The notes beneath the pieces were generated by a model that searched no databases, was not told the origin of the DNA, and saw only the letters and a list, made by a program, of their open reading frames with translations. Below, in pieces: positions 1 through 8,826 of a stretch of 37,746 bases of DNA; the first letter of the stretch is position 1, and each line of letters opens with the position of its first letter. Source of the DNA: Schizochytrium sp. CCTCC M209059 (taxonomy: Eukaryota; Sar; Bigyra; Thraustochytrida; Thraustochytriidae); the NCBI GenBank assembly GCA_000818945.1, contig KN805386.1, positions 4,399 through 42,144 on the forward strand. Direction: 5' to 3'. Made by a program: the position numbers and the translations under genes.

Positions 1-1
1 G

Positions 2-412
2 TTGGACCGGACGACGCAGAATCACATTCGCGCCATTCAAGATGAGGTCCTCGCCATGTCGTGTCCGCGCTGTTCGACAGTCTTTGCTGACTTTGATGGC
101 TGCTGTGCTCTCAAATGTGGCGCTTGCTCATGCTACTTTTGCGCATGGTGTCTGCAGGATACAGGCAATGACTCAGACGCTTGTCATCAGCACGTTGCAA
201 CATGCGCGTCAAAGCCTGCTGGCGAAAAAGACCCATTCTTTAGCGATTTTGCTGTTGTAAAGCAAGCGTGGACTCGGCTTCGTGTACAACGTCTTCGTCG
301 CTACATGGCGGAAAAGATTGAAGACGCAGGCATACGTGCTCTTGTTCAGCAGAGACTTCGCCCTCTCCTCACGCCGGACATTGTCGGCGACGACTTTACG
401 TTTGAACAATAG
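2..412 (+). CDS. C-terminal fragment of a Cys/His-rich zinc-binding (RING/IBR-like) protein, 5' truncated by window edge
   Basis: The frame is open from the first bases of the window and ends in TAG at 410-412, so the true start lies outside. Near the N-terminal side it has a compact metal-binding cluster: C-P-R-C, then G-C-C-A-L-K-C-x2-C, F-C-x2-C-L, and finally H-x-H-V-x3-C. This spacing resembles the IBR/RING-like modules at the ends of many protist E3 ubiquitin-ligase-type proteins, where the cluster binds two zinc ions. After it come about 70 charged, mostly helical residues with no recognised domain. A ubiquitin-ligase role is inference from the cysteine pattern only; the ubiquitin-accepting RING domain, if there is one, would lie upstream of the window. 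Confidence 0.6.
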   Translation: MDRTTQNHIRAIQDEVLAMSCPRCSTVFADFDGCCALKCGACSCYFCAWCLQDTGNDSDACHQHVATCASKPAGEKDPFFSDFAVVKQAWTRLRVQRLRRYMAEKIEDAGIRALVQQRLRPLLTPDIVGDDFTFEQ

Positions 413-2701
413 ATGCCGAGAGTGTGCTTTTATAGAATGGAATCGATTTGATGGGTCGCATTTTGTTGCCTTTGTCTGAGTTTTACCAAATTCATGTGTT
501 CACCCTTCAAATAATGTTCTCGTTGGAGTGGAGCAAAGAGCACCGCGACGGAATATTCCTTGCATGGCTCGCCCGCGCGCTCGGACAGACTTCGTGCGTG
601 AGGGTGCAGACAGGCCTTTGTATACAAATATTCACACCAGCCATTACGTATGCTATGGGCATCCTCTCACAATAAGTCAGGGCTGGAACGTGCATTGTTC
701 ACTTGCAATAGCCATGAATTGTTCCCTTTGGATGAACGAATTCTTGACTTACACGGGCTCGGAGCCTTTACTATGCATATTATGTAACGAAACACTCGAG
801 GTGAATGATGGCGCTCGAGCATGATAATGCTCAAATGGCGTGCAAGAGCATCGAGCGCAGATGCTATAGTATGAAATCGATGACAATGCTGCCTCGTACA
901 CCAACGATCGCGCGCGCGCCTGAGCGGAATGATTTTGGCTTGAAATCAAATAGATTGCCAAAGTACGCTAGGAATGCCAGGGAAGTTTCGCTCCTGCTAA
1001 GATGAATTTGTTTGGCGGTGAAGATCGATGTTTCCTCCACCTCAAACGTCGTCTCGAGGATGTGGTGGTGAAGAGCTCGATGATCATAAATCCTTGGCCG
1101 TGCTAGTTCGTGCTCTGAGCGATGTATAGTCTTGCCTCATTGCCGCATGAACTAGTGGCTATTGAGAATTGATGATCGCTGGCACAGCAAGTCTACAAGA
1201 GACTTCCCATGGGTGCGAAGTTGACTTCGCCACTTCTGTGGCGCTGCTGTGTCTGCTCACGTCATTTCCATGTTCCCCGAAAAATGTGCTACGAGGGTAA
1301 CATTGTGTGCATCAAATGTCACTTGTATCTTGCAGAGTCATGTGATTAGTTTTGGGTCAATTCAGGGCATTACTTGATGCTTTTCCTTCACGCCCGTTAC
1401 GCTGCAAAAATGACTTGACGCGCAGCAAGATTGCTTCGTTGGTGATCCTATTGTAATCGAGACTGGACTCATCGTTTGGTCAAAAGGGTAAGTTGGACGT
1501 GATTACAATACAAAATGGACACCATTTACTTACTAGAGCGTCTGCAGACAAGTATTGTCATGTTCCAATACGTTTGCGAACGCAGAGGCACCTTCGTCGC
1601 CAATATTGTTGCTTCGAAGACTTGGCGGAGAATAGAAAGTAGGTCAGTCGTGAAAAATTTGCGCGTGCGAAGACAGCTCGACCTACTTGAGCCACCGAAG
1701 AGAACAATTTTGCTGCAGAGCTCTTGCAAGCGCTTCAGCTCCTTTGTCGCCCACAGAATTGTACGAAATACTATTTGTGTTCATGGCTTACGTTTGTGAG
1801 TAAACGTGAACGGTTCGTGTTTTGATTCGATCATACCACGTGGGCAACTCCTCATCTCATTCGCACTGAGCAGAAAAGTCACGTAGGGCCGGGTTAGTAG
1901 TGTGATAGGGGACTGCACGCGAAGTCCCGGTGTTGAATGTTTTTTATTTTTTTTTGTTGAAGCTTTGTTTGATGAACTGCCTCCTTTTATATTTTTAGTG
2001 CACCGTGAAAGCCTTTCTGCCATGAACTTGGCATCGTTCTGCCGACCAGATTTTGAGCTTTAAGAAGTTGGCTTAAACTCTTTCTTCGAGTCTGCATTTA
2101 GGCCTATAGGCCTATCGTTGCAATGGGCTGGCATTCGTTTTCTCATTTTTCATTTTTTTTCCTGCTAGCCCCCCAACTGACTGTTTCCACACGAGCTTTT
2201 TGCTTGGGTCATGCGCACGTGCGTTCGCGTCTACGTCCGCACTCGCTCGCTCCTTCCCTCGCTCGCTCGGCTACGCATCCGGCTGCCCACGCACTTGCTT
2301 CATCCCGCGCCCCGTCACTGGCCTGCGACGTGGCAGTTCGCAGGTCGGTCGCTCGGTCGGTCGAACGAAGAACGGCAACTCTCTTGCCACAGCCTGTTGC
2401 TGCGGCCCCAAGAAACGACTGCGCGCAGGAGCAGTAGCAGTAGCGAGTGCAGGGGTGTCGCGAGGGGCTGTCACCAGGTCGAGAAGCCATTAAAAGGAAA
2501 AGTCAGCCGGAAGCCTTTTCGCTGGATAAAAAGAGAGAGAGGACATCAAGATACGATAATCCCCTTTAAATCAATATTGCGGGCCGAAGCGATAGGGAAG
2601 AGACAAAAGAAGATATCCACAAGGAGAGCACCCATCTCCAAATTTTGTCCTTGCCTATTCCTGTTTTTGCTTGCTCGTACAATCGCTCTCTCCACGTTAG
2701 A
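413..2701. other. gene-poor interval and upstream region of the zinc-finger gene
   Basis: About 2.3 kb without a recognisable gene. From 413 to about 2120 the DNA is visibly more AT-rich than the coding parts and holds only short frames; the longest with an ATG (1515-1799, 94 codons) resembles nothing I know and lacks the GC-rich third positions of the neighbours. I saw no tRNA-like or rRNA-like segment. From about 2200 the composition changes to GC-rich, with repeated CTCGCTCG/GGTCGGTCG blocks (2230-2360). That is probably the promoter and leader of the gene starting at 2702. Confidence 0.5.
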
Positions 2702-4009
2702 ATGGCTCGTACGCGCAAAGACAACCTCGACGAGGACCACCACCACCTCAAGGACAAGGATATTAAAGCGCCGCCAAGTGGTGATGCTGACACCACAGAC
2801 GCCCTTGCTAATGGAGACAAGCGGGCCAAAGCCGAGTCAAAAAAGCAGGCAACGGGGAAGAAGAGACTGCGGGAAGAGACTTCGGATGACCTCCGCGCCA
2901 AGGATGCCAAGAGACTCAAAAAGGAGCAGAAACGGATCAAGATGCAAAAGAAGTTCGTCAAGCTTGCTAAATACATGGCGGCCAAGGGGTACATCAACGA
3001 TGACGTCGTGTCCAATCTGACAAGGAATATTTGCAAGTCTCGTGATCGCAATGCAAAGAGCAGACAACTTGGTAAAGAGACGTTGAACGCGCCCCCGACT
3101 CTCCGCGTCGCCAAGGCAAAGGCTCGTGATGATGCCAAGGCAAAGGCTCGTGACGATGCACGTGCTGCATCAAATGATCGAGATATCCAATCCGAGGTGC
3201 AACAAGCTTTGGGACGCACGTCGCAGATCTCGAGGTCATTGGGCCAGCGCCAGGCTCGCTCGCAAGTCGATGTTGCGAGGAACGGCAACCCCCCTGCTGA
3301 CGCGGCCACTTCGAGCGCCGACAGATGGGCCTCAAATTCCCAACGGCGCGTTCTGGTGAAAAGGTCATGTGCGCCTACGTTTCTCGGCGAGAAGACGTTT
3401 GACTTCACCGAGGACGAAGAGGCGGAAGTTGTGCGAATCTTCAGACATAGAAAGCAAAGGGCAAGTGCGTCAGGTCTGCGTCCCGAGGTTCTCGAAATCT
3501 GTAACATCTCCCATTGCACGCGAAAAGCTGGTACAAAGAATAGATGTACCAGGCATGGCGGAAGGCTTCGCTGCAGCGCTCCGCAATGCCCGTCAAAAGC
3601 TATACTCAAGGGCTTGTGCAAGTTGCATGGCGGAGGAGCGCTTTGCCCCGTTCCTGGTTGCACAAACTCGGCCAGACGGGTAGGAGATCGCTGCATCACT
3701 CATGGAGGCGGAAGACGCTGCACGTTTACTGGGTGCAAGAGCGTGGCGGCAACTGGCCCTAGCGCGCGTTGTAAGACCCACGGTGGCGGGCCTCAGTGCT
3801 CCGTTGCCGGTTGCACAACTGCTGTATGTCAAAACAAACTCTGCGTACGCCATGGCGGTTATAAACCTTGCATGGTCGAGGGTTGTTCAAAGTTTCCTAT
3901 TGTGAGTGGCTACTGTCATTTCCATGGCCGCGAGCTCATGTGCGAGATGATGAGTTGCAAGGGTTTAGCTCGAGAGAATGGGCTCTGCAGAAAGCACATG
4001 CAGTCCTGA
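2702..4009 (+). CDS. WRKY19-like zinc-finger array protein (seven C-x4-C-xn-C-x2-H units)
   Basis: 435 residues. The start is the ATG at 2702 (A at -3, G at +4); the frame runs further upstream but has no earlier ATG. Residues 1-150 are basic and lysine-rich, with nuclear-localisation-like runs and a 24-bp duplication giving AKAKARDD twice. Residues about 267-432 hold seven consecutive units of C-x4-C, 9-11 residues, then C-x2-H, most followed by G-G or G-G-G. This is the short zinc-binding repeat that databases label 'probable WRKY transcription factor 19-like' in oomycetes and thraustochytrids. It lacks the WRKYGQK heptapeptide, so it is not a plant WRKY factor. A nuclear DNA- or RNA-binding role is likely from family and basic N-terminus, but no target is known. 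Confidence 0.8.
   Translation: MARTRKDNLDEDHHHLKDKDIKAPPSGDADTTDALANGDKRAKAESKKQATGKKRLREETSDDLRAKDAKRLKKEQKRIKMQKKFVKLAKYMAAKGYINDDVVSNLTRNICKSRDRNAKSRQLGKETLNAPPTLRVAKAKARDDAKAKARDDARAASNDRDIQSEVQQALGRTSQISRSLGQRQARSQVDVARNGNPPADAATSSADRWASNSQRRVLVKRSCAPTFLGEKTFDFTEDEEAEVVRIFRHRKQRASASGLRPEVLEICNISHCTRKAGTKNRCTRHGGRLRCSAPQCPSKAILKGLCKLHGGGALCPVPGCTNSARRVGDRCITHGGGRRCTFTGCKSVAATGPSARCKTHGGGPQCSVAGCTTAVCQNKLCVRHGGYKPCMVEGCSKFPIVSGYCHFHGRELMCEMMSCKGLARENGLCRKHMQS
3110..3157 (+). repeat. 24-bp in-frame tandem duplication in the zinc-finger gene
   Basis: Two head-to-tail 24-bp units (3110-3133, 3134-3157) differ at one base and encode A-K-A-K-A-R-D-D twice (residues 137-152) in the basic, probably disordered N-terminal half. 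The reading frame is kept. Confidence 0.85.
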
Positions 4010-4533
4010 CTCACATACTTTACGCACGCACGCACGCCCGCCTTCCGCGCCTTCTTCATTTCGTGCTGTCGTCTCATCACTCGATTTGGCCAGACAGAGT
4101 CGAGGCTTTTCTTCCTAGCGCTGCGTTTTGCTGGCGTGCGCTCTCAATGTTTATCGGCCATAAATTCATTTATTTCGTTTTTTCACAAACCCTCATCATA
4201 TCACCCCAGGCTGGCTGGCTGGCTGCGCGTGCAGCACGCAATGGCAAGGCAAAGTAATGCAAGGCAACCGACTCGACTCGACTCGACTCGACTAGACTTG
4301 TCATGATAATTCGACATACAACTAGTTACCGTGACCAGTTATTTAGTTATAGTTATAGAACTAGTCACGATTCAGTCCCCGGTCTTTGGAGGCTTTTTTT
4401 TTGATGTGCGACCACCACCCGCCACAGCCTAAAAGCAAGTCCTCGCTTGGCGGAGCGCACAGGCAGCGACCGCATTGACGACCACGACGCGCGAGTAAAA
4501 GGACAGAGCATCACGTAGACGCAGTGGTGGACC
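4010..4533. promoter_or_regulatory. intergenic region upstream of the DHX33-like helicase
   Basis: 524 bp between two genes on the same strand, so it holds the 3' end of the first and the promoter of the second. It contains GCACGCACGC (about 4023), a CTGG run (about 4209-4222), five perfect CGACT units (4269-4293) and AT-rich TTAGTTATAGTTATAG (about 4341-4356). No TATA box can be assigned with confidence. Confidence 0.4.
4269..4293. repeat. (CGACT)5 microsatellite
   Basis: Five perfect 5-bp units, about 240 bp upstream of the helicase ATG. Confidence 0.9.
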
Positions 4534-6852
4534 ATGCCGCCATCTTCGGGAGCGCCACCCGCTGCAAAGGAGAGCAGGAAGCGCGCAGGGCCTGGAGCCA
4601 TGCTCCCCGTGGCCCAAGCGTACGACTTGCTGCTGGAAATGTGCGCCAAGCACGCCACGGTGGTCGTGGTGGGCGAGACGGGCAGTGGAAAGTCGACGCA
4701 GATCCCCCAATTCCTCATGGAACAACGCACCTTTGGCGGACGCGTCGCCGTGACCCAGCCCCGAAGGGTGGCGGCCATCAGCTTGGCCCAGCGCGTATGC
4801 TGGGAACGCAAGTGCAAACTTGGCACGCTCGTGGGCCATTGCGTCCGCTTCGATGACCGTACCTCGCGCAAGACGCGTCTTCGCTTCCTCACGGACGGCA
4901 TGCTGTTGCGCGAGGCCATGCTTGATCCTCAACTTCTCAAGTACTCGGTCATCATCCTCGACGAAGCCCACGAGCGCTCGCTTGGCACTGATATTCTCTT
5001 TGGCATTGTGCGTAGAGCTCAGCGTGCACGCCGCCAAGGTCGCATGCCACTCCGTGTGGTCGTCATGTCCGCCACGCTTGATGTGCGTACTTTTCTAGAC
5101 TTTTTCAAGCCAGATGAGAGCGAGCCCGAGGATCCCTTCCATCGCCCCGTCGCAGTGCACATTCAAGGCCGCCAGTACGGCGTTCAAGTTCTCTACGCTG
5201 AAGACGGCCAAAAGGACTATCTTGACGCTGCCGTGGTGGCGGCGATACAGGCACACCTCGAGGAAGACCTTCCGGGCGACATTCTCATTTTTCTCACGGG
5301 CCAAGAGGAAATTGAGGCTTGTGCGGAGCTCCTCGAGGAGCGCGCTCGGCGTCTCCCTGCCGAGACCGCCAAACTTCTCGTGTGTCCCATTTTTGCGGCG
5401 CTTCCTGCTCATGAGCAAATGCGTGTCTTTGAAGCTGCCCCCGAGGGCACGCGCAAGGTTGTCTTGGCGACCAACATTGCGGAAACATCCATTACCATTC
5501 CTGGCGTGCGCATTGTCATTGACACGGGCATGGTCAAGGCAAAGGCATACTCTGCGACGTCAGGTCTCGAGCTCTTGCAGGTCGTGCCCACCTCGCAGGA
5601 GCAGGCCTGGCAGCGGACGGGCCGCGCGGGCCGTGAAGGGCCGGGCAAATGTTTTCGTCTCTACCCCGAGTCTGCCTTTTTCAAACTCCGCCCTCGCACC
5701 GTTCCCGAGATCAAGCGGGTCGAGCTCTCGCAGGTTGTTCTCCAGCTCCTTGTCCTCGGCGTCACAGATCTTCAGCAATTCGACTTTGTCGACGCACCAC
5801 CGCGAGCGGCGCTCACGCAGGCTCTCTTCAATCTTGTGGCATTGGGCGCCGTCCGTATTCCCTCACGACACGAGGCAGCCGCTGCCGTCGCCGCCACCGC
5901 GACCACCACAGCCAATGTCTCTGCTGACGCCGAGGCTGCTGCGCTGAAAAAGGCTCAGCTGCCCCAGCTCACAGACCTTGGCCGCCGGATGGCTTCGCTG
6001 CCCTTGGAGCCGATGCACGCCAAGTTTCTTCTCGATGCCTCGCGCTTTGAATGTTTGGACCATGCTCTCAGCGTGGCTGCTATGTGCAGCGTCGAGTCTC
6101 CCTTTTACACGCCAAGAAGCGCTCGTCGAGATGCCATCGAGGCGCACGCACGTTTTGCTTCCTTCGAGGCGGACCACCTCACATTGCTCAACGTCTTTAA
6201 TGGATTCCGCGAAGCCAAGACAAGCAAGGATTGGTGCAAGGCGTCCTTTCTCAAATTTGGAACCCTCATCAAAGCTAAACGTGTGCGAGATCAGCTCGTG
6301 GCCATGCTTGACAAAGACTCGGCACGAAAAGACTCGGCACGAAAAGACTCGGCACGAAAAGCCTCGCCCCCTCCGCCCACCAAGCAAGAAAAGACCGACG
6401 ACATGACCGAGGTCGCATCTGAAAAGCTCTTGCGCTGTCTTGTGTCCGGATTCCCGCTGCGCATCGCGCAGCGTCTGCCGCCCGATGGAAGTGTTCCCGG
6501 AACTCGTTATCGCACGTTTGCTGAAGGTATCGAGGCACGAATCCACCCGTCTTCCTCTCTTGCGCGCCGCGATCCCATGCCGGAATGGGTTGTCTACAAT
6601 GAACTCGTTCTCACGTCCAAGAAATACTTGAAAATGGTTGCTGCGGTCGACCAAGCATGGCTCATGGAATGCGCCCCGCATTTGTTCAAGCCAACGGCCA
6701 ATCCAAACCTTTCTTCCGCACCGCCACGGGTCTCCCGGGACACGCCAGCCAAACCTGACCAGCGCAAGTCGCGCTCCAAGAGGGATGGTGACGCGAGCGA
6801 CTCCAAGGATTCTCGCGTTGCTAAACGTCGGGCCCTTCTCATGTGTGACTGA
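4534..6852 (+). CDS. DHX33: DEAH-box RNA helicase, DHX33-like
   Basis: 772 residues; the ATG at 4534 sits in ACCATGCC and begins a short disordered lead before the helicase core. All DEAH motifs are intact: motif I GETGSGKST (K53), Ia TQPRRVAA, II DEAH (143-146), III SAT (179-181), IV FLTGQEEIE, V TNIAETSITI, VI QRTGRAGR (360-367). The winged-helix, ratchet and OB-fold regions follow. Stretches such as VRFDD-x-TS, TDGMLLREA, DTGMVKAKAY and SGLELL match the DHX33 branch better than the splicing helicases Prp2/Prp16/Prp22, which also carry long N-terminal extensions that are absent here. Animal DHX33 works in the nucleolus on rRNA synthesis and in translation initiation; a similar role is inference. 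Odd features are an inserted triple 5-residue repeat near residue 600 and a basic Ser/Lys-rich tail. Confidence 0.9.
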   Translation: MPPSSGAPPAAKESRKRAGPGAMLPVAQAYDLLLEMCAKHATVVVVGETGSGKSTQIPQFLMEQRTFGGRVAVTQPRRVAAISLAQRVCWERKCKLGTLVGHCVRFDDRTSRKTRLRFLTDGMLLREAMLDPQLLKYSVIILDEAHERSLGTDILFGIVRRAQRARRQGRMPLRVVVMSATLDVRTFLDFFKPDESEPEDPFHRPVAVHIQGRQYGVQVLYAEDGQKDYLDAAVVAAIQAHLEEDLPGDILIFLTGQEEIEACAELLEERARRLPAETAKLLVCPIFAALPAHEQMRVFEAAPEGTRKVVLATNIAETSITIPGVRIVIDTGMVKAKAYSATSGLELLQVVPTSQEQAWQRTGRAGREGPGKCFRLYPESAFFKLRPRTVPEIKRVELSQVVLQLLVLGVTDLQQFDFVDAPPRAALTQALFNLVALGAVRIPSRHEAAAAVAATATTTANVSADAEAAALKKAQLPQLTDLGRRMASLPLEPMHAKFLLDASRFECLDHALSVAAMCSVESPFYTPRSARRDAIEAHARFASFEADHLTLLNVFNGFREAKTSKDWCKASFLKFGTLIKAKRVRDQLVAMLDKDSARKDSARKDSARKASPPPPTKQEKTDDMTEVASEKLLRCLVSGFPLRIAQRLPPDGSVPGTRYRTFAEGIEARIHPSSSLARRDPMPEWVVYNELVLTSKKYLKMVAAVDQAWLMECAPHLFKPTANPNLSSAPPRVSRDTPAKPDQRKSRSKRDGDASDSKDSRVAKRRALLMCD
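6313..6357 (+). repeat. 15-bp tandem triplication (K-D-S-A-R x3) inside the helicase gene
   Basis: Three identical 15-bp units encode KDSAR three times (residues 594-608), followed by a decayed start of a fourth (KAS). It lies in an insertion between the ratchet region and the OB fold. Identity at every base suggests a recent slippage event. Confidence 0.95.
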
Positions 6853-7201
6853 CAAGAATAGCCGTCATCTGTGGCCCTGAACGCCTGACACGGTGCAAGG
6901 AAAGACTTTGCATTTTTTGCGGCAAACCTTGGCCCCTTCTCACCCTTTTTCGAAAAAATACGTTCCCTGGGTATCATCAAAACAACCATCTTTAGCTCAT
7001 TCAAAATCTCGTAGCAAGCAGCATGACGAAAAAAAAAATTGACTTTAACAAGCAAGCAATTCAAGCAAGCCAAAGCATTGCGTGGCCGTCGTTCACGCGT
7101 GTATTGGTACTAGGCACGCACGCACAATAAATGGAGTGCGGGGGCGACGTGACGAAAGACAACCGATGACGGGGTTCGGTGCTGGCAAACCGTGTGCAAA
7201 T
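6853..7201. other. convergent 3' flank between helicase and NDUFA6 genes
   Basis: 349 bp between two converging stop codons. It holds an A9 run (about 7029-7037), an AAGCAAGCAATTCAAGCAAG stretch (about 7050) and one AATAAA (7126-7131), a candidate polyadenylation signal for the plus-strand helicase. No gene was seen. Confidence 0.4.
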
Positions 7202-7552
7202 CTAGAGGTGGCCAGCGTAAAAGCTGCGCAGAAAGACCGAATCCTTCTCGTACCTCTCAATCACTGGCGTAGGCTCCGAGTCTGTCCCAAGCATGCGCGA
7301 CAGCTGGGTCTTTTGCTTCCACACGTTCACAGTCTCCTCGAGATCGAGCTCACCCTTGAGAAGGAGCTCGTCCACGGCCCTTGGGTCTGTGACGCTATCG
7401 TGCTTGCGGAAGAGCCCGCGCACGCGGCTACGCACCTCCTTCTCCGTCATGTCCATGTCAAAGATCGTGATCGTCCGCGGGATCTCGCGCAGGCACCGCC
7501 TGTACAGGTCCACCACGCGCGCCTTGCGCACAGCCGTCGCCGCAGACGCCAT
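7202..7552 (-). CDS. NDUFA6: NADH dehydrogenase (ubiquinone) 1 alpha subcomplex subunit 6 (LYR-motif complex I accessory subunit)
   Basis: 116 residues, ATG at 7552-7550, stop at 7204-7202. The LYR tripeptide is at residues 16-18 in V-V-D-L-Y-R-x-C-L-R-E-I-P. Further on are the family's DP-R-x-VDELL-x-KG-x-LDLEET and VWKQKTQ blocks, and a C-terminal F-L-x-S-F-Y-x-G-H that matches the conserved end of animal NDUFA6 (B14). LYR proteins dock the mitochondrial acyl-carrier protein; NDUFA6 does this on the matrix side of complex I, near the quinone-reaction region. The protein is shorter than the animal form (about 128-154 residues) but has all its blocks. Its promoter is shared divergently with the diaminopimelate decarboxylase gene, and it converges with the helicase. 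Confidence 0.93.
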   Translation of the reverse strand: MASAATAVRKARVVDLYRRCLREIPRTITIFDMDMTEKEVRSRVRGLFRKHDSVTDPRAVDELLLKGELDLEETVNVWKQKTQLSRMLGTDSEPTPVIERYEKDSVFLRSFYAGHL

Positions 7553-7910
7553 CTTGCCCTGCCTAACCTCTTTCTTTTTTTCTCCCCGCCTCGACTCAGC
7601 TCGACCCGGCTCGGCTCGGCTCGGCGCGGCGCGGCTCTTCTTTTCTCTTCACGTCGATACGCTAGAGGCCCTCGACCTCCTCGTGTCCGAGCCTCCTGCT
7701 CTCGCGCGCCGCGTCCTCCTCCGCCCGCTCGCAGTCGCTCTGCAGCTCCTTCTTCTGCGCCCCGCTCCTCTCTCTCTCCCTCTCTCTCTCTCTCCTCTCC
7801 TTCTCTCGCAGCGCGGGCTGCAGCGGCGAAACTCCTCTGCATCTTATATTTAGCCGGTTCATCCGATTTACCCGGCCGTCCTCTCTTCCCCACCACTGGA
7901 ATTCGCCGCC

Positions 7911-7944
7911 GGCAAGTCGGGTATGCCGGAAAGGTCACTTGCCA
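7911..7944. promoter_or_regulatory. 33-bp promoter element, copy 1 (GGCAAGT...ACTTGCC inverted ends)
   Basis: Starts GGCAAGTCGGGTAT and ends ACTTGCC, so a 7-bp inverted repeat encloses about 19 bp. A near-identical copy starts exactly 190 bp downstream at 8101. It looks like a paired binding site for a dimeric regulator; this is inference from repetition and symmetry. Confidence 0.45.
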
Positions 7945-8013
7945 TGGTTGCACTGCCACGACCCCATTGTGCCAGATGCCAGCCAGCTGAGGCTGGCTGG
8001 CTGGCTGCCGCCA

Positions 8014-8021
8014 TATATATA
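8014..8021 (+). promoter_or_regulatory. candidate TATA box of the diaminopimelate decarboxylase gene
   Basis: TATATATA in a GC-rich setting, facing the lysine gene. If used, the transcript begins near 8045 and carries an upstream ATG (8096) and the whole AGC tract. Confidence 0.4.
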
Positions 8022-8100
8022 CAGGCTTAGTCACGAGGCGTTCTGTTAGTTGTTTGTATTTTGGCTTGATTGTTGTTGCAAAAGAGTGGTCTGGCATGAG

Positions 8101-8134
8101 GGCAAGTCGGGTATCGCGGAAAGTCCACTTGTAC
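8101..8134. promoter_or_regulatory. 33-bp promoter element, copy 2
   Basis: Second copy of the element at 7911, differing at a handful of positions near the centre and at the far end (ACTTGTA instead of ACTTGCC). It lies downstream of the TATATATA candidate, so it would fall inside the transcribed leader of the lysine gene if that TATA box is used. Confidence 0.4.
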
Positions 8135-8265
8135 CGGGAGCGCCTGGCAGCCATCCAGCCAGTGCCAGGTGGACCAGGCAAGCGGCGGCGCGGGAACGAG
8201 CCAGCGACGGACACGAGCTTGTTGGGCGTGCACGAGGGCAAGACACAGCAGATCGGAAAGGAGGG

Positions 8266-8795
<530 letters not shown>

Positions 8796-8826
8796 AGGTA
8801 GCAGAAGTGGAGGTAGGAGCGACAAG

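Noticed and set aside
2100..2113. 14-bp perfect palindrome AGGCCTATAGGCCT, with TATAGGCCTA recurring near 11328
   Set aside because: About two such palindromes are expected by chance in a window this size, and a shared 10-mer is not significant.
2566..3699. 377-codon minus-strand frame opposite the zinc-finger gene
   Set aside because: Antisense shadow; the plus-strand frame has seven regular zinc fingers.
5863..6855. 330-codon minus-strand frame opposite the DHX33-like helicase
   Set aside because: Antisense shadow of an intact helicase with all motifs.
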